Translations under genes and position numbers: made by a program
Notes under the pieces: model-generated
What the model was told of the DNA's origin: nothing
Database searches by the model: none
Seen by the model: the letters and a program-made list of their open reading frames with translations, nothing else
Shown: piece by piece, positions 34,483 to 41,927 of the stretch
Numbering within the stretch: the first letter of the stretch is position 1
How the letters are laid out: each line of letters starts with the position of its first letter
NCBI GenBank assembly: GCA_036406615.1
Contig: DASXAQ010000127.1
Location: 12,519 to 76,518 of the forward strand
DNA from: DASXAQ01 sp036406615
GTDB lineage: Bacteria > Actinomycetota > UBA4738
Length of the DNA stretch: 64,000 nucleotides
Direction: 5' to 3'

Positions 34483-35961
34483 ACGTCAGAGGGGACGCTC
34501 GGGCGGGCTCGAGCCGCCCTTCGGTCCCGGGACTTCGGCTTCCTGCTGGGCGGCCGCCTCGTCTCCCAGTGCGCCGACGGCGTCTTCCAGGCGTTCCTGA
34601 TCGACCGCCTGGTCTTCCTGGCGCCGGACAACCAGGGCACGGCGATCGGGATCGCGGCCGCGAGCGCCCTGCTCGTCATCCCCTACTCCGTCGTCGGGCC
34701 GCTGGCCGGCGTGTTCATCGACCGGTGGTCGCGGCGGCGGATCCTGCAGTGGACGCCCGTCGTGCGCGCCGCGATGGCCGTCGTGACGCTGCTGGCCGGT
34801 CACGCGAGCGCGGCGCTGTACGGCCCCGCGATCGTCATCGTGTCCCTCAACCGCTTCTACCTGACGACGGCCTCCGCGGTGATGCCGGCCGTCGTCCCCG
34901 ACGAGGACCTGCTGGTCGCCAACTCCATGGCCGCGGCGACGGGGACGCTCGTCACCTTCCTCGGGCTGCTCGCGGCGACCCAGGCCGCGCACGCCCTGGG
35001 CACGGGCGGGCTGCTCGCCCTGTCGGCCGCGGGATGGCTGCTGTCCGTGTGGCCGATCACGGCCATCCGCGATCCGCTGGCCACCTCGATCCCGCGGGCG
35101 CCCGCCGGCGAGGAGCTTCGCCGCGTCGTCCCGGACACGGTGGACGGCGCACGCCGGCTGGGCGCGACCCCGCCGGCGGTCGGCGGCGTGGCCACCATGA
35201 CTCTCGACCAGCTGCTGTTCGGCGTCGTCACGGCGCTGTCGATCGTCGTGTTCAAGCGCGAGTTCAGCGGCGGCATCGCGTCGTACGGGCGGATCATCGG
35301 CGCTGGCGGCCTCGGGGTGCTCATCGGGACGGTCACCGTCGGTGCGTTCGAACCGCGATGGACCCGGCCGCGGATCGTGGCGTTGGCCTTCGCGCTCGGC
35401 GGCGTGGTGTGCCTGGCCGCGTCGGCCTCGATCACCGCCCCGAGCGTGCTCTTCGTGTCGCTCACCATCGGGCTGATCTACCCGTGGAAGAAGGTGCCCG
35501 TGGACACGATCGTGCAGGAGGCGATCCCGGACCGCTACCGCGGGCGCGCGTTCGCGCTGTACGACCTGGGGTTCGCGCTGGCGCGCGTGGTGGGCGCCGT
35601 GATCCTGGCGGCCGTCGTGGACCACGCCTCGGCGTCGCTGATCCTGGCGGTCGTGGGCGCCGTCTCGCTGGTGTGGACGCCCGTGCTTCCGTGGTGGTCG
35701 CGGCGGCCGGCCCGGGTCGGCCTGCGATTCTACGCGGGCGCCCGCGGGCAGGAGGTGCCGCGTGAGATCGTCGTGGGCGGCCGCGCCGAGCCCGTCAGCG
35801 TCATGGGCTCGTGGGACGAGGAGCGCTCGGGCGTGCGGGTTCGCCGGTTCCGGCTGCGAACGCGCGACGCGATCGTCGACGTGGTGGGTTCGGGCGACGG
35901 CCCGTGGACGGTGGAGCACGAACGCTGGGACGCGCGCGCGACCGAAGGGGAGACGACATGA
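34483..35961 (+). CDS. MFS transporter with apparent ACG start
   Basis: A major facilitator protein of about 492 residues with 12 helices. The typical N-terminus (ARAALRSRDFGFLLGGRLVSQCADG), the GPLAGVFIDRWSRRRIL loop and a soluble C-terminal tail of about 90 residues are present. There is no ATG, GTG or TTG between the ino1 stop (34476) and position 34711, which lies inside helix 2-3, so a canonical start would lose the first two helices. The best start is ACG at 34483 (giving M-S-E-G-T-L), preceded by AGGTAGG at 5 nt. The frame is the same as that of ino1, so amber readthrough is another option, and a T-to-C change or sequence error in an original ATG is a third. Substrate unknown. Confidence 0.75.
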   Translation, partial: TSEGTLGRARAALRSRDFGFLLGGRLVSQCADGVFQAFLIDRLVFLAPDNQGTAIGIAAASALLVIPYSVVGPLAGVFIDRWSRRRILQWTPVVRAAMAVVTLLAGHASAALYGPAIVIVSLNRFYLTTASAVMPAVVPDEDLLVANSMAAATGTLVTFLGLLAATQAAHALGTGGLLALSAAGWLLSVWPITAIRDPLATSIPRAPAGEELRRVVPDTVDGARRLGATPPAVGGVATMTLDQLLFGVVTALSIVVFKREFSGGIASYGRIIGAGGLGVLIGTVTVGAFEPRWTRPRIVALAFALGGVVCLAASASITAPSVLFVSLTIGLIYPWKKVPVDTIVQEAIPDRYRGRAFALYDLGFALARVVGAVILAAVVDHASASLILAVVGAVSLVWTPVLPWWSRRPARVGLRFYAGARGQEVPREIVVGGRAEPVSVMGSWDEERSGVRVRRFRLRTRDAIVDVVGSGDGPWTVEHERWDARATEGETT

Positions 35962-36614
35962 GGCGAGGCCGCGGGATGATCGAGGACGAGAAGGCGCTCG
36001 ACCGCATCGTGTTCTTCAGCGACGCGATCTTCGCCATCGCCATGACGCTGCTGGTCCTGGATCTGCGGGTGCCGATCCTGCCGTCCGGGCTTACTGACGC
36101 GGAACGCACCCACCAGCTCTCCTCCGCCCTGGAGCGCCTGGCGCCGTCCATGTTCAGCTTCGCCCTGAGCTTCTTCGTGATCGGGCTGCTGTGGATGACA
36201 CACCACCGCAAGTTCCGGCTGATCCGGCGCTACGACGACGGGCTGATCTGGCTCAACCTGGCGTTCCTGTTCTGCATCGCGTTCCTGCCGTTCCCGACGG
36301 CGGTCCTCGGCCGCGACGGCGGGCTGGTCGGGACGGTCCTCTACGCCATCAGCATCACCGTGACCGGCGTGTTCTCCGCGCTGATCACGGTGTCCGCGTA
36401 CCGGCGGCACCGCCTGATCGACGAGGACATCGACGCCGCGTCGATCCGGCACTGGATGCGACGCACCGCGGTGGTGCCGGTCGTGTTCGCCATCAGCATC
36501 CCCATCGCCTTCGCCTCCCCCGAGGCCGCGCGGTGGACGTGGGCGCTGGCGTTCGTCCTCAGCTCATCGCTCGAGTTCACCCGCCGTCGCGCGGGCATGC
36601 AGGCCGAAGGATAA
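35958..36614 (+). CDS. TMEM175-type potassium channel family protein
   Basis: A 218-residue membrane protein with the hallmark of the TMEM175 family (DUF1211), RIVFFSDAIFAIAMTLLVLDLRVP, in helix 1. Bacterial members form tetrameric K+-permeable channels with six helices per subunit. The remaining helices are clear: MFSFALSFFVIGLLWM, LIWLNLAFLFCIAFLPF and three more. The start is the ATG at 35958, which overlaps the MFS stop (ATGA); an internal ATG six codons later is possible. It probably shares the MFS transcript. A short hairpin separates it from the convergent protease gene. Confidence 0.87.
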   Translation: MRRGRGMIEDEKALDRIVFFSDAIFAIAMTLLVLDLRVPILPSGLTDAERTHQLSSALERLAPSMFSFALSFFVIGLLWMTHHRKFRLIRRYDDGLIWLNLAFLFCIAFLPFPTAVLGRDGGLVGTVLYAISITVTGVFSALITVSAYRRHRLIDEDIDAASIRHWMRRTAVVPVVFAISIPIAFASPEAARWTWALAFVLSSSLEFTRRRAGMQAEG

Positions 36615-36631
36615 GCGGGACACCGAGGACG

Positions 36632-36644
36632 TCGCCGCCGGCGA
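36632..36644. terminator. Short hairpin between convergent genes
   Basis: TCGCC-GCC-GGCGA makes a 5-bp stem with a 3-nt loop between the TMEM175 stop (36614) and the sodX stop (36645). It is short and has no U-tract, so the call is tentative. Confidence 0.25.
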
Positions 36645-37130
36645 TCAGACCGGACCGAATCGCGCGGCCGGCCAGTATCGAAACGCGACCACCCCACGAA
36701 CGCACGCCCGCGGCACGGCGCCGAAGGAGCGGCTGTCGGTGCTGGCCTCCGCCCGGTCCCCGACCAGCCACAGCTCGTCCGGCCCGAGCGTTCGACCCTC
36801 CACAACGTCCCCCGGCAGGCCGGCGACGCGTTTGACGAGCTCGAAGCCCGGGCGATCCGGGTGCTCGGCGACCACGATGGACCCGAGGCCGACGCGCGCG
36901 GCGCCGAGGACGACCAGCCAGTCTCCGGGCTCCAACGCCGGGGCCATGCTGCCACCCTCGACGGCCAGTCGGAACGCGTCGGCGCGACGCAATGCGGCCA
37001 TGGCGACGGCGGCGATGCCTGCCGCCGCCACCGCGGCGCGCGCCGGCGCCGACCCGCGCCGCCGCCTCGCCGCGCGGGGCCGGCGTCGAATCCCTGCGTT
37101 TCGGGCGCCGTGATAGGTTTGGGAACGCAT
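36645..37130 (-). CDS. sodX: Nickel-superoxide dismutase maturation protease (S26 family)
   Basis: A signal-peptidase-like serine protease of about 161 residues that removes the N-terminal leader of NiSOD. The Ser/Lys dyad is visible: Ser in EGGSMAPALEPGDWL and Lys in FELVKRVAGLPGDVVEG. The C-terminal block LWLVGDRAEASTDSRSFGAV matches family S26. One N-terminal hydrophobic helix precedes the catalytic part. It is divergent from sodN, the usual companion. The start is uncertain: the ATG at 37130 is used, but the sodN -10 box lies inside the coding region it implies, and a GTG at 37169 would overlap the sodN ribosome-binding site. Confidence 0.85.
   Translation of the reverse strand: MRSQTYHGARNAGIRRRPRAARRRRGSAPARAAVAAAGIAAVAMAALRRADAFRLAVEGGSMAPALEPGDWLVVLGAARVGLGSIVVAEHPDRPGFELVKRVAGLPGDVVEGRTLGPDELWLVGDRAEASTDSRSFGAVPRACVRGVVAFRYWPAARFGPV
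37114..37119 (+). promoter_or_regulatory. Probable sodN -10 element
   Basis: TAGGTT lies about 55 bp before the sodN ATG. A GGGA-N5-TCCC inverted repeat (about 37121-37133) follows immediately, near the expected start point, and might be an operator. Nickel- or oxidation-dependent control is expected for NiSOD but not shown here. Confidence 0.35.
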
Positions 37131-37171
37131 CCCGATTTCCGCCGTTGCCACGGTGTCGAAAGGAGGCACGA

Positions 37172-37600
37172 ATGCTAGCGAACAAGCTGGCCGACCTGCT
37201 CAAGCCATCACGCGTCGCGCACGCGCACTGCGATCTGCCGTGCGGCATCTACGATCCCGCGCAGGCGCGGATCGAGGCGGAGTCCGTCAAGGCGGTGCAG
37301 ACGCGCTACCAGGATCCCGAGAGCTTCAAGTCCAAGGGCGAGACGGTTGAGGACTACAAGGCACGCTGCCTCGTGATCAAGGAGGAGCGCGCCAACATGG
37401 TCAAGGAGCACCTCTGGGTGCTGTGGACCGACTACTTCAAGCCCGAGCACCTCGAGAAGTACCCACAGCTGCACGAGCTCTTCTGGAGCGCGACGAAGGA
37501 GGCCGGCGCCGCCAAGAAGGCGCAGGACCCGGCGCAGGGCCAGAAGCTCCTGGACGCCATCGCGGAGATCGACAAGATCTTCTGGGAGACCAAGAAGTAG
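37172..37600 (+). CDS. sodN: Superoxide dismutase, nickel-containing
   Basis: A 142-residue precursor of nickel superoxide dismutase, which dismutates superoxide to H2O2 and O2 in the cytoplasm. After an 18-residue leader (ending in RVAHA) the mature protein begins HCDLPCGIYDP. The Ni-hook ligands His1, Cys2 and Cys6 correspond to H19, C20 and C24 of the precursor. The rest is the helical bundle typical of a homohexameric enzyme. The ATG at 37172 has AAAGGAGG at ideal spacing. The leader protease gene is divergent, and pcnA is convergent with only 3 bp between stops. Confidence 0.97.
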   Translation: MLANKLADLLKPSRVAHAHCDLPCGIYDPAQARIEAESVKAVQTRYQDPESFKSKGETVEDYKARCLVIKEERANMVKEHLWVLWTDYFKPEHLEKYPQLHELFWSATKEAGAAKKAQDPAQGQKLLDAIAEIDKIFWETKK

Positions 37601-37603
37601 CGT

Positions 37604-39010
37604 TCAGCCCGCGGCGTCCGCGTCCTTCCGCCCGCGCCACCACTCGTCGAGCGCGCGAAGCGCGTCCGCCTCGTCCATGGGGCCGCGCTCCATGCGCAGC
37701 TCCAGAAGGAACGCGAGCGCGTCGCCCACGTCGCGGCCGGGACCGATGCTCAGGTGCTCCATGACCTGATTGCCGTCCAGCGCAGGGCGGATCGATTCGA
37801 GGTTCTCCTGTTCGGCCAGGCGCGCCAGTCGGAGCTCGAAGTCGTCCTGCAGCGCGGCCAGCGCCTTCGCCTTCGCCGCGTTCTGGGTGGTGCAGTCGGC
37901 GCGCACGAGCGCGTTCAGCCGGTCCAGGAGCGGCCCGGCGTCGCGGACGTAGCGCCGGAGCGCGGCGTCGCTCCACCCGTCCTTGTACGAATGGAAGCGC
38001 AGGTGCATCTCCACGAGCTTCGCCACGTCCTCGACCACCTCGCTCGGATAGCGAAGCTCCCGCAACCGTTCGCCCGCCATGCGGGCCCCCACCACCTCGT
38101 GGTGGTGGAACCGCACGCCCTCCTGCGTGAACGCGCGAGTCGCGGGCTTGCCGACGTCGTGCAACAGGGCCGCCAGGCGCAGGCGCAGGTCCGGTTCGCA
38201 TCCCTCGACGACCGCCATGGTGTGCGCGAGCACGTCCTTGTGCCGATGGACGGGATCCTGCTCCAGCCGCAGCGCCGGCAGCTCCGGCAGGAACTGCTCC
38301 GCCAGACCCGTTTCCACCATGAGCGTCAGGCCCAGGGCCGGCCGCGGCGCGACCAGCGTCTTCGAGAGCTCCGCCTGGATCCGCTCGCGCGACACGATCT
38401 CCAGCCGTCCCGCCATCCGTCGCATCGCATCGACGACCCGCGGCGCCGGCGTCAGCTCCAGGGTGGCCGCGAACCGTGCGGCCCGCAGCATCCGCAGCGG
38501 GTCGTCGCCGAAGGCCACTTCGGGATCCAGCGGCGTGTCCAGCACCTTGGCCGCCAGGTGGCGCACCCCGCCGAACGGGTCCACGAACGCCCGCCCCGGA
38601 ACGCTCACCGCCATCGCGTTGACGGTGAAGTCGCGGCGCGACAGGTCGACCTCCAGCTCGGACGAGAACACGACCTCCGGGTGGCGGTCCCGCTCGGGGT
38701 ACGCCTCCTGCCTGAACGTGGTGATCTCGATCGAACGTCCATCCTTCTTCGCGCCGATCGTGCCGAAGCGGATCCCGGTCAGGTACCGATGGTCGGCCCA
38801 GCCCTGCAGCAGCCGAAGGACCACCTCGGGCACCGCGTCGGTCGCAAAGTCCAGGTCGCCCGGCTCCACGCCCATGATCAGGTTGCGCACGCTGCCGCCG
38901 ACCAGATACAGGACGTGTCCGGCCGCTTCGAGGCGTGCGCCCAGCTCGATGGCCAGCGGATCGACGTCGAGGAGGGCGCGCGCGGAGGCATCGTCGTCGC
39001 GCGAGGGCAT
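37604..39010 (-). CDS. pcnA: tRNA nucleotidyltransferase/poly(A) polymerase family protein
   Basis: A 468-residue class II nucleotidyltransferase that adds or repairs the CCA end of tRNAs; actinobacterial members were named PcnA but are CCA enzymes by family. Motifs: LVGGSVRNLIMGVEPGDLDFATDA (GG and DxD), LSRRDFTVNAMAV, then GDDPLRMLRAARFAA and RIQAELSKTL. The C-terminal HD domain has HKDVLAHTMAVVE and LAALLHDVGKP. The start ATG (39010) lies 10 nt after a TATCCT box. The place beside murJ and the sigma factor matches mycobacterial Rv3907c. Confidence 0.94.
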   Translation of the reverse strand: MPSRDDDASARALLDVDPLAIELGARLEAAGHVLYLVGGSVRNLIMGVEPGDLDFATDAVPEVVLRLLQGWADHRYLTGIRFGTIGAKKDGRSIEITTFRQEAYPERDRHPEVVFSSELEVDLSRRDFTVNAMAVSVPGRAFVDPFGGVRHLAAKVLDTPLDPEVAFGDDPLRMLRAARFAATLELTPAPRVVDAMRRMAGRLEIVSRERIQAELSKTLVAPRPALGLTLMVETGLAEQFLPELPALRLEQDPVHRHKDVLAHTMAVVEGCEPDLRLRLAALLHDVGKPATRAFTQEGVRFHHHEVVGARMAGERLRELRYPSEVVEDVAKLVEMHLRFHSYKDGWSDAALRRYVRDAGPLLDRLNALVRADCTTQNAAKAKALAALQDDFELRLARLAEQENLESIRPALDGNQVMEHLSIGPGRDVGDALAFLLELRMERGPMDEADALRALDEWWRGRKDADAAG

Positions 39011-39020
39011 GGCGTTCCCG

Positions 39021-39040
39021 AGGATACCCTCTGGGATACT
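39021..39040. promoter_or_regulatory. Overlapping divergent -10 boxes, pcnA/tauE
   Basis: TATCCT on the minus strand (39026-39021) lies 10 nt before the pcnA ATG. GATACT on the plus strand (39035-39040) lies 6 nt before a GTG (39047) that opens an eight-codon ORF ending in TGA at 39070, 7 nt before the start of the TauE gene. Both are inferred only from sequence. Confidence 0.35.
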
Positions 39041-39077
39041 GCGGCCGTGGCGGCCCTTCCCGGTTCGTGAGCGAACG

Positions 39078-39866
39078 GTGACCGCGTCGGGTCCCTCCGT
39101 CTGGCTCGTGGTGCTGGGCATCGCGACCGGGTTCGTCGCCGGTGCGGTCAGCGGCGCGTTCGGCGTCGGCGGCGCGATCCTGACCACGCCGGCGACGCAG
39201 GTCGTGCTCGGGCAGCCGCCGCTCGTCGCCGTCGGCACGCCGCTGCCGGCCGTCCTGCCGACCGCGTTGTCCGGCATGCAGGCGTACCGGCGCGCGGGGC
39301 AACTCGACTTCCGCGCCGTGCGATGGGCGGCGCTTCCGGGCGCGGCCGGCGCCGCGGCGGGCGCGGCCCTCACCGGTGTCATCGACGCCCACATCCTGCT
39401 GCTGGCCACCGCGGCCCTCATCGCCTGGCAGGCGATCCGGGTCGGCCGTGGCGCCGGTGCGCGCGATCCCGACCAGCCGGAGGCGCGGCCCTCCCGCGGC
39501 GCGCTGGCGGCCACCGGCGTGGTGGCCGGGCTCGCGTCCGGCCTGCTCGGGATCGGCGGGGGCGTCGTCCTGGTCCCGGTGATGACCGGCGTCCTGCACA
39601 TGCCGCTGAAGCGGGTGCTCGGCACGTCGCTGGTGATCATCGCCGTGATGGTCGTTCCGGGCACGATCGTGCACGCGGCGCTCGGCCACATCAACTGGGC
39701 GGTCTGCCTGTGGCTGTCGATCGGCTCGATCCCCGGCGCGATCGTCGGTTCGAGATGGACGGTGCGGGTGAAGGAGCGAACCCTTCGGCTCGCGGTCGCC
39801 GTGCTCCTGTCCGCCGTGTCCATCGCGTACGGCGCCTTCGAGATCCACGCGCTGGTCGCCGGCTGA
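39078..39866 (+). CDS. TauE/SafE family membrane permease
   Basis: A 262-residue, about 8-helix membrane protein of the TauE/SafE/YfcA family (formerly DUF81), thought to export or import sulfur-containing anions such as sulfoacetate or sulfite. The duplicated signature is visible as GAVSGAFGVGGAILTTPA in the first half and GLASGLLGIGGGVVLVPV in the second. The start is the GTG at 39078. It follows an eight-codon potential leader ORF. No sulfur-metabolism genes are adjacent, so substrate stays open. Confidence 0.87.
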   Translation: MTASGPSVWLVVLGIATGFVAGAVSGAFGVGGAILTTPATQVVLGQPPLVAVGTPLPAVLPTALSGMQAYRRAGQLDFRAVRWAALPGAAGAAAGAALTGVIDAHILLLATAALIAWQAIRVGRGAGARDPDQPEARPSRGALAATGVVAGLASGLLGIGGGVVLVPVMTGVLHMPLKRVLGTSLVIIAVMVVPGTIVHAALGHINWAVCLWLSIGSIPGAIVGSRWTVRVKERTLRLAVAVLLSAVSIAYGAFEIHALVAG

Positions 39867-39897
39867 ACGCCTCGGCGGGCCCTCGGAGCGCGGCGCC

Positions 39898-39903
39898 TAG
39901 AAT
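39898..39903 (+). promoter_or_regulatory. -10 element upstream of DUF6049 gene
   Basis: TAGAAT lies 11 nt before the ATG at 39915, so the leader would be only about 4 nt. No Shine-Dalgarno sequence is present. This promoter could drive the string that continues through murJ. Confidence 0.5.
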
Positions 39904-39914
39904 GGCGCAGCCGC

Positions 39915-41927
39915 ATGCGACGTCTCGCTCCCATCCTGCTCTCACTCCTGCTGGTCGCGTCGAGTTCCGCCCTTGCGACCCGGGCGGAGGCGGCAACCGC
40001 GTCGGCGAGCCTGACGCTGCTGGCCCAGTCCCCCTGGAACGGCCCGACTCGGCCCCTGGTCCTGAAGGTGCGCGCCGAGAACAGCTCGTCCGAACCGCTA
40101 ACCGACCTGTCGCTCTCGCTCACCGTGTTCGGTCCGCCGATCGGGCGCATCGAATACGACCAGAGCATGAAGAACGACGTGACCAGCCTGACCGGCGTCA
40201 GCGGCGCGTTCGTCGAGCCGGGCGTCATCCCCGTGGGCGGGGTTCGCACGTTCACCCTGCGCCTGCCGGTCGCCACCCTGGAGGCGCTGGGAGGAAGCAA
40301 CCTCTACCCGATCCGTGTCGACCTCCGCTCCGGCGCCAGTCTCGAAGTCCTGGCGACCCTGCGCACGCCGATGATCTTCCTGACGCAGACGCCCGCGGCC
40401 ACGATGGACCTTTGCTGGACGTGGGCGCTCTCCGAGCCGCTGCAGCTGGGACCCGACGGGGTCTTCCAGGCCGGACCCATCGAGCGCGACATCTCGCCGG
40501 CCGGCCGGCTCTCCCAGCAGGTCCAGGCGCTGCTGCGCGCGAGGAGACCCGCCGACGTGGCCGTCTCCTCCGTCCTGCTGCAGGAGCTGGAGCTGATGTC
40601 GCAGGGCTACCGGGTCCGCCGCGGCAGCACCGTGGTCACCGTCCCGAAGGGCAGCGGCGGCGCGGCGGATGCCGAAGCGCTGCTCGCGTCGCTTCGTGAG
40701 CTGGCGGCGGAATCACGGATCGACCTGTCCCCCAGCCCCTTCGCCGACCCGAGCGTGCCGGCCCTCGTCAACGGCGGCCTGGGCGCGGACGTCCGAACCC
40801 TGCTCCAGCGCGGCCGCGACGAGGCCCGGCGGATTCTGCAGTCCGGGATGTCCGACACGGTGCTTCGCCCACCGGGATCGCAGGTGGACCAGGCGTCGAT
40901 CGCCCGGCTGGCGCGATCGGGGATCTCGGTGCTGCTGATCGACCCGGGGCTGGTCCCGCAGCCGCCGGGCACCACGCCCACGCCGCTGCCCGTGGCCCGC
41001 ATGACCGTGGGGTCCCGACCGGTCACGCTGGTCCTGCCCGACACGCGGCTGGCCGCGGTCCTGGCGGCCTCGCGACAGTCCGGCCAGGAGGTGCTGGACG
41101 CGCACGTCGCGCTCGGCGAGCTGGCGACCGCCTACTTCGAGGCTCCGGCCGCCGAGGGCCGCGGGATGGCCATGGTCTTCCCCGAGAAGCCGCCGGAACA
41201 GCCGCCGTTCTTCGGCGCGTTCGCGTCCCTGGTTCGAAGCTCGCCCTGGCTTCGGCCGGTCACCGCGTCGCGGCTCGCGGCCTCGCAGACGCCGCCGGCC
41301 GCCTCGCGACCACCCCAGAACGCGCCCTACTCGTTCTCCGCCTCGTACGTCCAACGCCTGCGGTCCGGCCGCGACGCGCTGCGGCAGTTCGCCTCCACGG
41401 TGCAGGACGAACCCGCGCTGCTCGGGCGCATGGGCGCGGACCTCCTCACCGCCGAAGGAGGAGCGGCCGCGGCGGACGAATCGGTCGGCGACGCGTTCAT
41501 CGACGCCGTGACCGCGCGCGTCGGCGACACGTTCTCGCAGATCCGTCGCGTCGGCGCCGACAAGATCACGTTGACGTCGCTTCGCGGGCTGTTCTTCGTC
41601 ACGGTCCGAAACGATTCGCCGTACTCGGTCCGCGTGCTGATCAGGCTCCTGGCGCCCCGGCAGCTGGCGTTCGAGGACGCGACCAAGCCGATCGTGATCG
41701 CCGCGCACTCGCCGCAAGTGACCTCGTTCTCCGTCCGCGCGGAGACCACCGGCCGGTTCCCGGTGCAGGTGCAGGTCCTGGCGCCGGCGGGCGAAGCGAT
41801 CGCGAAAAGCCAGATGATCGTGCGCTCCACTGCCTACAATCGCGTCGCGCTGGTCCTCACGATCGGGGCGGCGCTGTTCCTCCTCTTCTGGTGGGGAAGG
41901 AGGTTCCTGCCGCGGCCGAGCTCGTGA
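39915..41927 (+). CDS. DUF6049 family secreted/membrane protein
   Basis: A 670-residue envelope protein like mycobacterial Rv3909, always found before murJ in actinobacteria. It has an N-terminal signal peptide (MRRLAPILLSLLLVASSSALA, cleavage likely after AEA near residue 30), a large extracellular part, and one C-terminal transmembrane helix (VALVLTIGAALFLLFWW) followed by RRFLPRP. The extracellular part starts and ends with Ig-like beta domains (LKVRAENSSSEPLTDLSLSL; FVTVRNDSPYSVRVLIRL). Its function is unknown; conserved linkage suggests a role with the lipid II flippase MurJ. The stop overlaps the murJ GTG. Confidence 0.88.
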   Translation: MRRLAPILLSLLLVASSSALATRAEAATASASLTLLAQSPWNGPTRPLVLKVRAENSSSEPLTDLSLSLTVFGPPIGRIEYDQSMKNDVTSLTGVSGAFVEPGVIPVGGVRTFTLRLPVATLEALGGSNLYPIRVDLRSGASLEVLATLRTPMIFLTQTPAATMDLCWTWALSEPLQLGPDGVFQAGPIERDISPAGRLSQQVQALLRARRPADVAVSSVLLQELELMSQGYRVRRGSTVVTVPKGSGGAADAEALLASLRELAAESRIDLSPSPFADPSVPALVNGGLGADVRTLLQRGRDEARRILQSGMSDTVLRPPGSQVDQASIARLARSGISVLLIDPGLVPQPPGTTPTPLPVARMTVGSRPVTLVLPDTRLAAVLAASRQSGQEVLDAHVALGELATAYFEAPAAEGRGMAMVFPEKPPEQPPFFGAFASLVRSSPWLRPVTASRLAASQTPPAASRPPQNAPYSFSASYVQRLRSGRDALRQFASTVQDEPALLGRMGADLLTAEGGAAAADESVGDAFIDAVTARVGDTFSQIRRVGADKITLTSLRGLFFVTVRNDSPYSVRVLIRLLAPRQLAFEDATKPIVIAAHSPQVTSFSVRAETTGRFPVQVQVLAPAGEAIAKSQMIVRSTAYNRVALVLTIGAALFLLFWWGRRFLPRPSS

